A stretch of DNA of 64,000 bases, taken from assembly GCA_034521465.1 (NCBI GenBank), contig JAXHMN010000019.1:1-64000 (forward strand), given 5' to 3'. The position numbers and the translations under genes were made by a program. Source of the DNA: SURF-28 sp034521465. Lineage in GTDB: Bacteria > Bacteroidota > Ignavibacteria > Ignavibacteriales > Melioribacteraceae. Below are positions 29,312 to 38,450 of this stretch, one piece after another. The notes below the pieces were generated by a model. The model made no database searches. It saw nothing but the letters and a program-made list of their open reading frames with translations, and was not told the origin of the DNA. Each line of letters opens with the position of its first letter. The first letter of the stretch is position 1.

Positions 29312-31272
29312 ATTTAATCAGCTCAACTTCATAAATCATATCATACTGATTGTGCGATCAACAACTTCAAATCCTTCGTCAATTACTCTTCCAAAGTTTG
29401 TATAGTTACCGTTTAAGTGTGGATAGTGATTATTCATCACAAACCATTGAGAACCTTCAGTATCTTTCCCGGAGCTTGCCATTCCAACTGCATAAGTATC
29501 AAATGGAATTGGGGAAAACTCGGATACAATTGTATGAGCCGGCTCCGCCCCAACCGGTGCCGGTTGGATCGCCGGTTTGAATAACAAAGTTGGGAACCAC
29601 TCGATGATAAATAATATTGTTGAAAAAGTTTTTCTTTGCCAAAGCAATAAAGTTGCCAACAGAAATGGGTGCAACTTCCGGTGAAAACTCAATTGTATAA
29701 TCTCCAACAGAAGTTTTGATCAATGCTTTACTATACTCAAAAGCATTTGAATAAAGATCGGTAAATAATTGCACTCTGTCTTCGATCACTTCTTTGGATA
29801 AACCAATTTTATTTCGTAATTCAAATTGAAGTTTAAGATTATCGGATTTTGTAATTTTCCCCAGCAACTCAGCCGAGAAGTTTGAATCAATCTGATCTGT
29901 TAATTCAAACAAAGTTGTAATAGCTTGATTAAAATTTTCATCGTATAACCGCTCGTTAACAAAAGAGGTTATTTGCATTTTCAGCTTATCTCTATGATTT
30001 GAAATGAACGTAGAATCGATCATATAATTAGCTAAAGTGATAACGAGCGGCAAATCCGCTTTGTATTGATCAATAATAAAATCGGCAAACTCTTCATCTG
30101 TTTTTAGCAAATCATAGTGATTGCCGATGTTAGAAAAAATCTGAAATTTATCGTAAGAGTAAGCATTAGCGTAAAGTGATTTCAGAATTTGAAAAGATAC
30201 TTTATGCTCATCATTGTTGCCCAGTAATTGATAGGTATAATTTGGAGTTGTCATGCATTGGAACTCCGAAGTAAAGATTGCGTGTTTTTCCGGGCTGCCA
30301 TTTTTGGAGGGTTAATAAAATTTCACCTCTTACATTTTCTGTAAGTTCATCATTAACAATATAAAAGCGAAGATCTTCTATCAAATCTTTTTTCAAGCTA
30401 TCGTTTGCAAAATTAATTTCGGGAAGAGATTGTGCTGCAGTTCTACTTACACTCGGATTATCATCTGATAAGAAATTTAAAAATTCATCCAATTCATCCA
30501 TGGTTTCATAAGGATAATAACAAACTGTTCTTGCTGCTTCGCATCTTACTGACCAATCCCGATCAGATATAAGTTCTTTAAGTAAAGAAAATGAGAAGGA
30601 AAACTTTTGTTGTTTTCTCAAAATGCCTAAAGCGTAAAGTTTGGTGGATGAATTATATTCTTTACTCAAAATATTTTCTAAGCTAGTAGGATTAACTTTA
30701 TCAGCGGCAATTCTGTAAAGAGCAAATAAGGATGCAAAAAGTTTTTCTTCATCCTTTTTCTCTTTGAGATTATTTAATAAAATTTGAATATCATTTTTTG
30801 ATTCGTCTTTAATTCCACGTAAGTGAAAATTATAGACAGCATAAGCAAAACCGGGAAGATTGGTTTCGCTTTGAAATTTTACGCATTCGAGCAAATCATT
30901 TTCAGATCCAACTTTACCGATCGCTTCAAAGAGGTATCTCGAATTTCCCTTCGGATCTGCAAATAATATTTCCTTTAAATAAACTGCTGATTTGTTGTTT
31001 GGACCTAGTTGGCCTAAAGCAAATGAGATAAGCTCAGGGTATTTGTGAAAATCGAGTTTAGTTACTTTATCAATAAAAGTTGTATCATCTGATTGTGCGA
31101 TTGAAAGCAGAGTGGCTTTTACTTTTTGTTCATCACCCGATTTTAAATATTGATGAATAATATTTTTATCGAACTCACGCAGAAAGGTTGTTTTAGCCAA
31201 TTCAATATCGTCCGGAGTAAATTGAGCCGAAGTAACAACTACAAAAATCAAAAAAGTAATAAAGTGTTTCAT
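29310..31272 (-). CDS. HEAT-repeat / cyclophilin peptidyl-prolyl isomerase fusion, several frameshifts
   Basis: About 650 residues with a signal peptide (FVVVTSAQF). The first two thirds form helical HEAT-type repeats (for example DRDWSVRCEAARTVCYYPYE and SVSRTAAQSLPEINFANDSL). The C-terminal 165 residues are a cyclophilin domain: GDYTIEFSPEVAPISVGNF, IIYHRVVPNFVIQTGDPTGT and SQWFVMNNHYPHLNGNYTNF. It probably folds or checks exported proteins in the periplasm. Frames break near 30240, 29510 and 29345; the restored end reads YEVELIK and stops at 29310. It abuts the GNAT gene (stop and start adjacent), implying one operon. Confidence 0.82.
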
Positions 31273-32394
31273 CTATAAACTCTTCTCATAAACACGGTAT
31301 TTTTTATAAAGATCACCGCGCATAGTTTGAGCACCACGGATCATCATTTCGTTATCTTCTAGTATCCAGCTTGCTTCACCGCGATAGATATTCCGATCTG
31401 CGGCTCGCATCATAACTTCATAATAAAGCGCTGCATCCAATCCTTTTTTCTGAAACTCCGGAATTATGCCGAGAATGATAATTCTTGCCCAAGGTATTTT
31501 TTTCGCTTTTGTAAATAGCTTAATAAAATTGAAAGGTAAGAGTCTTCCGTTCATCTCTTTGAATACAAAATTATAATCCGGCATGACTAATGCAAAGCCG
31601 ACAGTCTTTCCGTCTATTTCACAAAATAAAACTAAGTTGGGATCAATGAGCATTTTTAAGTCGGCCGCAAGTGCATCAATTTCTTCGTCGGTAAGCGGAA
31701 CAAATCCCCAGTTCGGTTCCCATGCTTTATTATATACATACTTGACACGTTCTAATTCATTAGCAAAATCTTTCATGTTCAACTTTCTGATTGACGCTTT
31801 TGATCTTTTTAATGCAATATCCGCAACGCGTTTTATCTTTTCGTTCTGTTCCATTTTTTCTTTTGAAATTTTCCACGCGTGAAGATCTTTTGCTTTTTGA
31901 AAACCATAACCATCGAGAAGATTTGTATAATACTTTGGATTGTATGGCATTAGCAATCTTGGCGGATCATCAAATCCTTCAATGAGCATTCCGTAGATAT
32001 CATTTACAGAAGGATTTGTAGGACCGCGCATTGCAGTTAAGTCTTTGTTCCTCAACCATTCAGCAGCTGTATCAAAAAGTTTGTCAGCAACTTCTTGATT
32101 ATTTATCGATTCAAAAAAACCAAAGAACCCAACCTTGTCATTATGTTCTTTATTATGAAGCTCATTTTCAATTGCTGCAATTCTACCGACAACCGAACCA
32201 TCTTTTTCTGCAAGATACATTTCCATGTCAGCATGTTTGAAAAAAGGATTTTTATTTTTGTTTAATAATTTTTTTAGATCAAAAAGGAGGGGAGGAACCC
32301 AATTTTTATAACCTTCATAAATTTTCCATGGTAGTTTCAAAAATTGATTGAAGTCTTTTTTAGATTCGACCTTGCGCACTTTAATATCAGCCAT
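31273..32394 (-). CDS. GNAT-fold N-acyltransferase (candidate bacterial ceramide synthase)
   Basis: 373 residues, uninterrupted. An N-terminal GNAT-like half has VVGRIAAIENELHN and an FGFFESINNQEVADKLFD region. Then follow AMRGPTNPSVNDIYGMLIEG, GYGFQKAKDLHAWKIS and a second GNAT half with GKTVGFALVMPDYNFVF, IIILGIIPEFQKKGLDAALY and GEASWILEDNEMMIRGAQ. Large two-lobed GNAT proteins of this type act in Caulobacter-type ceramide synthesis, N-acylating the sphingoid base. That role here rests on its position directly downstream of an Spt-like gene, with an SDR next door, and is inference. General GNAT acyltransferase is certain. Confidence 0.75.
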   Translation of the reverse strand: MADIKVRKVESKKDFNQFLKLPWKIYEGYKNWVPPLLFDLKKLLNKNKNPFFKHADMEMYLAEKDGSVVGRIAAIENELHNKEHNDKVGFFGFFESINNQEVADKLFDTAAEWLRNKDLTAMRGPTNPSVNDIYGMLIEGFDDPPRLLMPYNPKYYTNLLDGYGFQKAKDLHAWKISKEKMEQNEKIKRVADIALKRSKASIRKLNMKDFANELERVKYVYNKAWEPNWGFVPLTDEEIDALAADLKMLIDPNLVLFCEIDGKTVGFALVMPDYNFVFKEMNGRLLPFNFIKLFTKAKKIPWARIIILGIIPEFQKKGLDAALYYEVMMRAADRNIYRGEASWILEDNEMMIRGAQTMRGDLYKKYRVYEKSL

Positions 32395-32414
32395 CTAACT
32401 TCTCCGGTTTGTAT

Positions 32415-32450
32415 AACAAAAAAGGGGTTACCTAAAGTTGATAACCCCTA
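32415..32450 (-). terminator. Terminator after the Spt-like gene
   Basis: On the minus strand GGGGTTA (32448-32442) pairs with TAACCCC (32430-32424) across an 11-nt loop and is followed by TTTTTTG. It separates the Spt-like gene from the GNAT gene, so the latter may depend on partial read-through or its own promoter. Confidence 0.8.
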
Positions 32451-32476
32451 AACTAACTAAAAAATATTAATGATGT

Positions 32477-33670
32477 TTATTCGATTATTCCTAATTCTTT
32501 ACCAACCTTTTTAAAAGTATCGATAATAAAATCGAGATGTTCATCTTCATGAGTTGACATATAACTTGTGCGCATCATCTGTCTGCCTTGCGGTACTCCG
32601 GGTGCAATAAAAACGTTGACGAATACACCGGCGTCATAAAGCATTCTCCACATTTTGAAAGACAATGCATCGTCACCAATAATTACCGGAACAATGCCGG
32701 TTCTTCCTTCGATAACAGCTGAACCCGGCTTCCTTTAATTCTGTTCTAACTTTGTTTGCGTTTCTAACTAATCTGTCAACTCTTTCCGGTTCTTGTTCTA
32801 AAATTTCGAGTGCAGCCATTGCCGCTGCTACAGATGAAGGAGTAGGCGATGCCGAGAATATTAGAGCCGTAGCGTGATGTTTAATATAATCTACCACTTT
32901 AGCATCGCCGGCAACAAATCCACCCAGAGATGCAAAAGTTTTGCTGAATGTTCCCATCGTTAAATCGACTTCATCAACCAAGCCAAACTCGCTTGCTGTT
33001 CCGCGTCCGCCTTCACCTATAACGCCAACCGAATGTGCGTCATCAATCAAAATTCGAGCATTGTTCGCTTTTGCTAATTCTACTAATCTTGGGAGGTTGA
33101 CTATTTCTCCCCCGGTGCTAAAGACACCGTCACTCACAATTAACTTGGGTTGTTCTTTATCGGTCTTGGTTAAAACTCTTTCAAGATCATCCATATTATT
33201 ATGTTTGTAACGGAGTAAATCGGCAGTGGCGCCGCGTGCCATTAAATTACCGGCAACTATACATGCATGATTATCTTTATCGGAAATAACAACTTCGCCG
33301 CGTTGAACCAATGTAGGAATAATTCCCTGCGCGGTTTGATAACCGGTACTAAAAGAAGAACAGCTTCTTTTCTAAAAAACTTTGCCATCTTTTCTTCAAG
33401 TTCAATGTGTAGATCAAGAGTTCCGGTTAAGTATCTCGACCCTGAACAACCGGTTCCGTATTTTTCCAATGCTTTCATGGCAGCATCTTTTACTCTCGGA
33501 TCGGCAGTTAATCCTAAATAGTTGTTTGATCCTGCCATCACAACTTTTTTGCCTTCAATCTGTACAACAGGTCCTTCATTTTCTTCGATAGCTCTGAAAT
33601 AAGGATACATTCCCAATGCCTTAATTTCATCCGCTCGTGTAAAATCATAGCACTTTTGAAATAAATCCAA
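32477..33670 (-). CDS. spt: Serine palmitoyltransferase-like alpha-oxoamine synthase, two frameshifts
   Basis: A PLP enzyme of about 397 residues. MYPYFRAIEENEGPVVQIEG and GSNNYLGLT match the N-terminus of bacterial Spt. GTGCSGSRYLTGTLDLHIEL, IDDAHSVGVIGEGGRGT and TFSKTFASLGGFVAG (PLP lysine in FSK) follow. Frames break near 33362 (a T missing from a T-run) and 32720 (one extra T), restoring VLLFSTGYQTAQGIIPTLVQ and FSVIEGRTGIVPVI. Spt condenses serine and an acyl thioester to 3-ketosphinganine. Alternatives are KBL (threonine catabolism) or BioF. The N-terminal YFRAIE signature and the SDR/GNAT neighbours favour Spt. Confidence 0.8.
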
Positions 33671-33791
33671 ATTACCTCCGGTTTCTATGTGTTATTTTTT
33701 TAGTATTTTTCGAAAATCTTTAAACAAGTCTAAAATTTAGTCTTCAAGTCGTATAAAAGCAAATAAAACAACAATATAGAGATGTTAAATT

Positions 33792-34788
33792 ATGAATGAA
33801 AAAATAATATCAGTAGTTACCGGAGCAAATGGTTTTGTCGGAAGTCACTTAGTTGATTTTCTTTTAGAGAAGGGTCACAAGGTAAAATGCATAGTCAGAG
33901 GATCCAGTAATTTAAGATGGCTTAAGGATAAGGATGTAGAAATTCACAAATGCGGGTTGTTTGATATTGATGGTTTGGAAAGAAGTTTTGAGTGACGCAG
34001 ATTATCTTTTTCATGTTGCCGGTGTAGTCAAAGCAAAAAATGAAAAAGGTTATTTCAGCGGTAATGTTGATACAACAAAAAATCTTCTCGATTCGCTTTT
34101 GGATGTTAACACAGAAATTAAACGAGTTGTGATTGTCGGCAGTCAAACAGCCTGTGGTCCTTCGGTTGATGAAAATACTCCGAAGAAAGAAAGTGATCCC
34201 TCCGAACCGATTACAACTTACGGAAGAAGTAAAAAAGCGCAAGAGGAATTAGCAAAAACTTACATGGACAAACTCCCAATAACAATTGCACGCGCACCCG
34301 CTATTTATGGTGAGCGGGATACGGAAATTTATTTAGTTTTCAAAACTTATAAGCAAGGTCTCTACACGTTAATCGGATTTAACGACAAAAAACTTAGCTT
34401 GATTCATGTTGCAGATTTGGTAAATGGATTATATTTATGTGCGGTGAGTGATAAGGCGGTTGGGCAGACTTACAATATCAGTTCTGAAGAATTGTACTCT
34501 TGGCCTCAAATTGGTGATGAGATAAAAAAATCTTTTGGTAAAAAAGCATTAACGGTAAGGTTCCCGCATCCTTTAGTATATACAGTTGCGGCAGTTGCAC
34601 AGTTCTTTGCGATGTTTAGTTCTAAAGCGGCAACTTTTAATTTGGAGAAGGCAAGAGATTTTGTGCAGTCGTATTGGACGCTTGATGTAACTAAAGCAAA
34701 AGAAGAGTTAGGTTATCGTCAAAGTGTATCAATTTCCGATGGCATTAAGAGAACCATCGATTGGTATAAAGAAAATAAATGGTTGTGA
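33792..34788 (+). CDS. NAD-dependent epimerase/dehydratase (extended SDR), one frameshift
   Basis: About 331 residues of extended short-chain dehydrogenase. The Rossmann motif TGANGFVGSHL is at residue 10 and the catalytic YGRSK (YxxxK) follows VIVGSQTACGPS. ARAPAIYGERDTEIYLVF and LIHVADLVNGLYLCA are typical later blocks. The frame breaks near 33980, where GGAAAGAAG should read GGAAGAAG to give LEEVLSDADYLFHVAG. The gene is divergent from the Spt-like gene across a 121-bp shared promoter region. Extended SDRs annotated exactly like this serve as ceramide reductase (CerR) in Caulobacter, so a ketosphinganine/ketoceramide reductase role is plausible but unproven. Confidence 0.8.
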
Positions 34789-35204
34789 TCAATTTGACTT
34801 TTTGAGAAGAAGAGGTGAGTCGAACTGCAGTTACTATCAGAATTCCCGAAAGCTTTGATTGAAGAATCTAATTTCAGATTTTTCTCAAAATGATTTGCAA
34901 GCTCACATTCTAATTCTTTTTCAGCGCCTTGTGATAAAAGTATGTTTTTAATCTGGTTCGTTTTAACCGTTGTTACATGATCGATGTGCCAGTGAATATT
35001 TTTTTCATTTCTGCAATGTCTTGATAATCTTTGGCGCAAATTTTTTTGAGCGCTGCCAACGTAATAGTAGTATCCTTTCGAGAACTTTTTATCCGTGAAT
35101 TTCTTGATTGAGACAGAGAATGACTTGCCCGCATAAATTTCCAGAACATAAATACCTTTATTTACGGATTGTCCGCTGATACTTTTGCTCCTTCTTGAAT
35201 CCAG
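34789..35204 (-). CDS. DUF123/GIY-YIG-like nuclease-fold protein, start unresolved
   Basis: Reads KGIYVLEIYAGKSFSVSIKK, KKFSKGYYYYVGSAQKNLRQ, LSRHCRNEKNIHWHIDHVTT, then AEKELECELANHF and GNSDSNCSSTHLFF. This is the DUF123 pattern, a GIY-YIG relative found alone or with endonuclease III. No ATG begins the frame; the outermost possible codon is a CTG at 35204, and GIYVLE starts at about 35156, so a small N-terminal error is likely. At the 3' end a one-base shift near 34805 would end it as LLKKSN at 34789, one base after the SDR stop. Without it the frame runs on to 34719. Confidence 0.7.
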
Positions 35205-35598
35205 GTTCTAATTCCTTGAATTTGATTTTCTGTGAGAGGAGGCGCTGCTCCCGGAGGCGGCATCGGCTCAACTCCGCCGGTTCCTTCAATTGCCCAAATT
35301 AATTTACTTACGTCCGGATCACGCCGGGAAAAACAATTGTCAGATCAGCCGTTGCATTTGCCCATGAAGTTAAACTTAATCCACCGGCACGATTTTGGTC
35401 ATTGTGACAAAATGAACTTGAACACTTCACCGTAAAAATTGGTTGGATGTGTTCGTAATAATCAACGTTTGAATCCGGGATTGTTCTGCTGTCAAGATCA
35501 TCGGAAGTAACAGTATCATCACAAGCGGAAATAAACAGAAACGAGAAAAAGGTGATAAATAATGCAGAATTTATAAAAGTCATTTTCAAATTTTTCAT
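35162..35598 (-). CDS. Cytochrome-c-like lipoprotein (CX4CH), one frameshift
   Basis: About 145 residues with a lipoprotein signal (FLFISAC). The mature part has YYEHIQPIFTVKCSSSFCHN, where CSSSFCH is the CX4CH heme-type motif seen in Planctomycete-type cytochrome/c domains of Bacteroidota. GGLSLTSWANATADLT and, after a shift near 35325, PDVSKLIWAIEGTGGVEPMP and NQIQGIRTWIQEGAK follow, the usual ending of this domain. It is probably an envelope electron-transfer or metal-binding protein. It is divergent from phoD and overlaps the DUF123 gene by about 40 bp. Confidence 0.7.
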
Positions 35599-35677
35599 AA
35601 AGAGATTATTTCTTTTTTTGTCAAACTTAGAGTATTTTTTCAAAACAATCTATTCACAAATGAATACCGGTGAAAAC

Positions 35678-37006
35678 ATGAAAAACATTTTAACATATCT
35701 TATTGTAATTGGTTTCCTTTCAACCATTTTTGCGCAAAAAGATTTACTGCAATCCGGACCGATGGTTGGATATTCACAAATGCGTGAAGCAGCACTTTGG
35801 GTTCAAACTAGGGAACCTGCTTATGTTTATTTTGAATATTGGGATAAAGAGAATACGGATGAAAAATTTTATACCTACTCGGTTAACACAAACCCCCACA
35901 TTTATCACATGACAACCTTGATAGCGGATCAAGTTGAACCCGGAATTACATACGAATACAAGTTATATATAAATGATGAACCAATCGAACTCGATTACCG
36001 TACTGAATTTCAAACTCAAAAACTTTGGCAGTGGAGGGAAGATCCGCCGGAGTTCACTTTTGGAATCGGAAGTTGTGCTTATATAAATGAAACTGTTTAT
36101 GATAGACCGGGAGAACCATACGGCGGCGATCATCATATCTTCAAAACTATTTATGAAAAAGATCCCGACTTTTTTATTTGGATGGGTGATAACTCATACT
36201 TGCGGGAAGCCGATTGGCATTCGAGAACCGGGATTTACAAAAGATTAACTCATGACCGATCGCTGCCGGTACTTCAGCCGATGCTTGGTTCTATGCATCA
36301 TTATGCAACTTGGGACGATCATGATTATGGACCTAACAACAGCGACAGAAGTTTTTGGGCGAAAGATATAACACGAGAGGCATTTGTAAATTGGTGGGCG
36401 AATCCTTCCTACGGTGTTCCCGGAGCAGAGGAAAGTATTGCAACTTATTTTGAATGGGCGGATTGTGCATTCTTTTTAATGGACGACAGAACTTATCGAA
36501 CGCCGGAAAATAGAACTCAAGTTAAAAAAGAGATGCTTGGCAGAGATCAAATTGAATGGCTTCTCGATGCGCTGTCTTCAAGTAGCGCACCTTTCAAGTT
36601 TGTTGTAATTGGTTCAACTGTTTTAAACCCCGAACCGCTCGGCGAAAACTATTCTAATTTTCCGGAAGAAAAAAAGTACCTGCTTGATATGATTGAAAAA
36701 GAGAATATTGAAGGAGTCATTTTCTTAACAGGAGATATCCATAGAGGAGAATTAACAAGGATTATGCGCGATGATAATTATCCGCTCTTTGAGATTACCT
36801 CGTCACCGTTAAGCGCGGGAGTTTCAAGTTATGATGCAAATAAAGCAAGAGTTGAAGGAACACTAGTTCAAGAAAGAAATTTTGCTTTACTTTCAGTTAA
36901 GGGTCCCAGAAAAAATAGAACGTTAACAATCACAATGCTCAATGCCGATGGTGAAAATAAATGGAGTCATTCGATTAATGAGGGTCAACTAAAATATTCT
37001 GAGTAG
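35678..37006 (+). CDS. phoD: PhoD-like alkaline phosphatase/phosphodiesterase
   Basis: About 442 residues. I chose the ATG at 35678, which begins the signal peptide MKNILTYLIVIGFLSTIFAQ; upstream in-frame starts would add an unlikely leader. An N-terminal Fn3-like domain (LQSGPMVGYSQMREAALWVQ) precedes the metallophosphatase core: FGIGSCAY, IWMGDNSYL, ATWDDHDYGPNNSD, DRTYRTPENR and IFLTGDIHRGEL. These supply Asp/Asn/His metal ligands (Fe/Ca in PhoD). It is exported and releases phosphate from phosphomono- or diesters. It is uninterrupted and marks the start of the nearly error-free segment. Confidence 0.88.
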   Translation: MKNILTYLIVIGFLSTIFAQKDLLQSGPMVGYSQMREAALWVQTREPAYVYFEYWDKENTDEKFYTYSVNTNPHIYHMTTLIADQVEPGITYEYKLYINDEPIELDYRTEFQTQKLWQWREDPPEFTFGIGSCAYINETVYDRPGEPYGGDHHIFKTIYEKDPDFFIWMGDNSYLREADWHSRTGIYKRLTHDRSLPVLQPMLGSMHHYATWDDHDYGPNNSDRSFWAKDITREAFVNWWANPSYGVPGAEESIATYFEWADCAFFLMDDRTYRTPENRTQVKKEMLGRDQIEWLLDALSSSSAPFKFVVIGSTVLNPEPLGENYSNFPEEKKYLLDMIEKENIEGVIFLTGDIHRGELTRIMRDDNYPLFEITSSPLSAGVSSYDANKARVEGTLVQERNFALLSVKGPRKNRTLTITMLNADGENKWSHSINEGQLKYSE

Positions 37007-37045
37007 ATTTTGCAATTTACAAATCAAGTTAACTGGTTTATCAAT

Positions 37046-37171
37046 ATGTCAGATCAGAAAAAGAAAGATAAAATAAAACCATGGGAAAAAGTTGCATCGA
37101 TTGTGTTTTTAGCACTCGCTTTTCTTTTCGTTTATTTTGTGATTTTTGTGTTGTTTGAGAAGGTTGTTTAA
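37046..37171 (+). CDS. Small single-TM protein (41 aa)
   Basis: ATG at 37046, stop TAA at 37169-37171. A lysine-rich N-terminus (MSDQKKKDKIKPWEKVAS) is followed by one strongly hydrophobic helix (IVFLALAFLFVYFVIFVLF) and EKVV. It lies 39 bp after phoD on the same strand. The positive-inside composition predicts a cytoplasmic N-terminus. It looks like a real small membrane protein, but no Shine-Dalgarno is obvious and no family is recognised. Confidence 0.55.
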   Translation: MSDQKKKDKIKPWEKVASIVFLALAFLFVYFVIFVLFEKVV

Positions 37172-37247
37172 ACTGAATTTGTTTTGCTAATCAGAATCAA
37201 ATTGCAAAATTAAATTTAGTTAGCTACTTTTGATCTCTGAAATTTTT

Positions 37248-37320
37248 GGGGCTATAGCTCAGCTGGGAGAGCGCTTGAATGGCATTCAAGAGGCCAGCGG
37301 TTCGAACCCGCTTAGCTCCA
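37248..37320 (+). tRNA. tRNA-Ala (anticodon GGC)
   Basis: 73 nt: acceptor GGGGCTA pairs with TAGCTCC (one G-T), D-arm GCTCAGCTGGGAGAGC, anticodon stem CTTGA/TCAAG with loop ATGGCAT giving GGC, T-arm GCGGTTCGAACCCGC, discriminator A. CCA is not encoded. Confidence 0.95.
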
Positions 37321-37323
37321 CTC

Positions 37324-37360
37324 AAAAACCTTGATTATAGCTTATAATCAAGGTTTTTTT
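37324..37360 (+). terminator. Rho-independent terminator after tRNA-Ala
   Basis: AACCTTGATTATA pairs with TATAATCAAGGTT across a tiny loop and ends in seven T. Very strong. Confidence 0.9.
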
Positions 37361-37714
37361 ATATCTACTCACTTTAATATTAATCTAAATTGGTCTGAAT
37401 TGGTCTAAGTTGGTGTGAAAAATCGACAATTTTCAGCACAATATTATAAAGTAAGTGAGCAGCTGATTGAGTGACTGAGAGAATGAGTCCGTTAGCTAAC
37501 GGAAAGCAGAGCAACGAAACTCGCCGATTCTTAATGAATGTAAAACTGACCCCATAACAACTTTGGTTTGAGCATTTTAATGATGAGTTTATCTATTAAA
37601 ATTCAATTTCGTAGTATGGGGTTGTGCATTGTCTTACAAGCTCACTTTTTGTTAACACCTCGAATAAATTGGCAATAGTAAAAATCAGATTTAACGAATA
37701 TTAAATTTCTATAC
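37361..37714. other. Gene-free stretch beside tRNA-Ala with short repeats
   Basis: No gene seen. It holds repeated AATTGGTCT/AAGTTGGTGT words (37386-37416), a perfect palindrome CCGTTAGCTAACGG (37489-37502), and ACCCCATA (37551) inverted to TATGGGGT (about 37615) around a 55-nt spacer. Such features beside a tRNA may be leftovers of an integrated element, but no integrase is present. Confidence 0.35.
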
Positions 37715-38092
37715 TCATTCGCTTGGATAATTAGATAAATTAATTCGTTTGTAAGCCCCTCGTTTCTTGTCTTCCGGATGGCTTTCAATGGCAAGGACAG
37801 TAATATTATTTTTTTCCGGACCATGTGCCCAGAAAAATCTTGCTGCTGCTGGTGTTCTATTTTCAAAGTATGATTGAAAAACTTTTTTCCCAAATTTTTT
37901 ACTTAGTTCTTTTATTTCGTGGGTTTCTAGAGAATTGTGCTTTGGATTTTGTGAGAGGAGTGTGAATGCTTTACCTAGTTTATTGTGAAATTTTATTCCA
38001 TCTTTTGAGAGTTTGCCGGATTTTCGTTTGGCACTTAATTCCGACATCAACTTATCAATTTCCGGATAGCCAAAGAAAATTTCAAATTCCAT
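37715..38092 (-). CDS. Putative RelE/HigB-like toxin
   Basis: 125 residues. The C-terminal half resembles RelE-fold toxins: FGKKVFQSYFENRTPAAARF, FFWAHGPEKNNITVLAIESH and PEDKKRGAYKRINLS. The N-terminal half is helical and basic (KLMSELSAKRKSGKLS). It follows, by 2 bp, a small gene with antitoxin character, the usual order for type II pairs. I do not see enough to name the subfamily. A stray reading frame upstream of the tRNA repeat region is not considered real. Confidence 0.6.
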   Translation of the reverse strand: MEFEIFFGYPEIDKLMSELSAKRKSGKLSKDGIKFHNKLGKAFTLLSQNPKHNSLETHEIKELSKKFGKKVFQSYFENRTPAAARFFWAHGPEKNNITVLAIESHPEDKKRGAYKRINLSNYPSE

Positions 38093-38094
38093 TA

Positions 38095-38360
38095 CTATTT
38101 CTCAGTTTCCCAATCAAACTCATCCGGGTTAAATGATTTTCCTACAATTCCCTTTTTCAAATTCTTCATTGATGTTTCAATGGACTTTAATGTAACATCA
38201 TTTATTTTATTTGGGTCAATCAAGATTCTTGGTTTCAAAACAATTTCTCCGTTATCCATTACATTAACTGAATAATGATCAAATTGAGACTCTCTAATTG
38301 TCAGTCTTTTCTTAGAATCAAGTTTTGCAATATATTTTTTACAACTTTATGTTTTGCCAT
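38095..38360 (-). CDS. Putative AbrB-like antitoxin, one frameshift
   Basis: About 89 residues after correction. MAKHKVV breaks at the A-run near 38336 (one A missing) and continues KKYIAKLDSKKRLTIRE, then YSVNVMDNGEIVLKPRILID and a C-terminal helix with SFNPDEFDWETEK, stopping at 38095. The KKRLTI...GEIVLKPR pattern resembles the swapped-hairpin AbrB/MazE type, and the acidic tail could bind the toxin. It precedes the RelE-like gene with a 2-bp gap. Confidence 0.55.
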
Positions 38361-38450
38361 GATTGTCTTATTGAAGATTGTGGGATATCCCACTGCAAGT
38401 ATAAATATTTTTACATATTGAAGCAAATCTTAAAATGGTTGGTCTAAATT

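Noticed and set aside
32477..33670. 2-amino-3-ketobutyrate CoA ligase (kbl)
   Set aside because: The N-terminal YPYFRAIE and GTGCSGSRYLTGTLDLH match bacterial Spt, and no threonine dehydrogenase-like gene is clearly adjacent; the SDR next door is a caveat.
37642..37893. Minus-strand frame overlapping the RelE-like toxin 3' end
   Set aside because: It is a shifted reading of the toxin gene; the 125-residue frame carries the toxin pattern.
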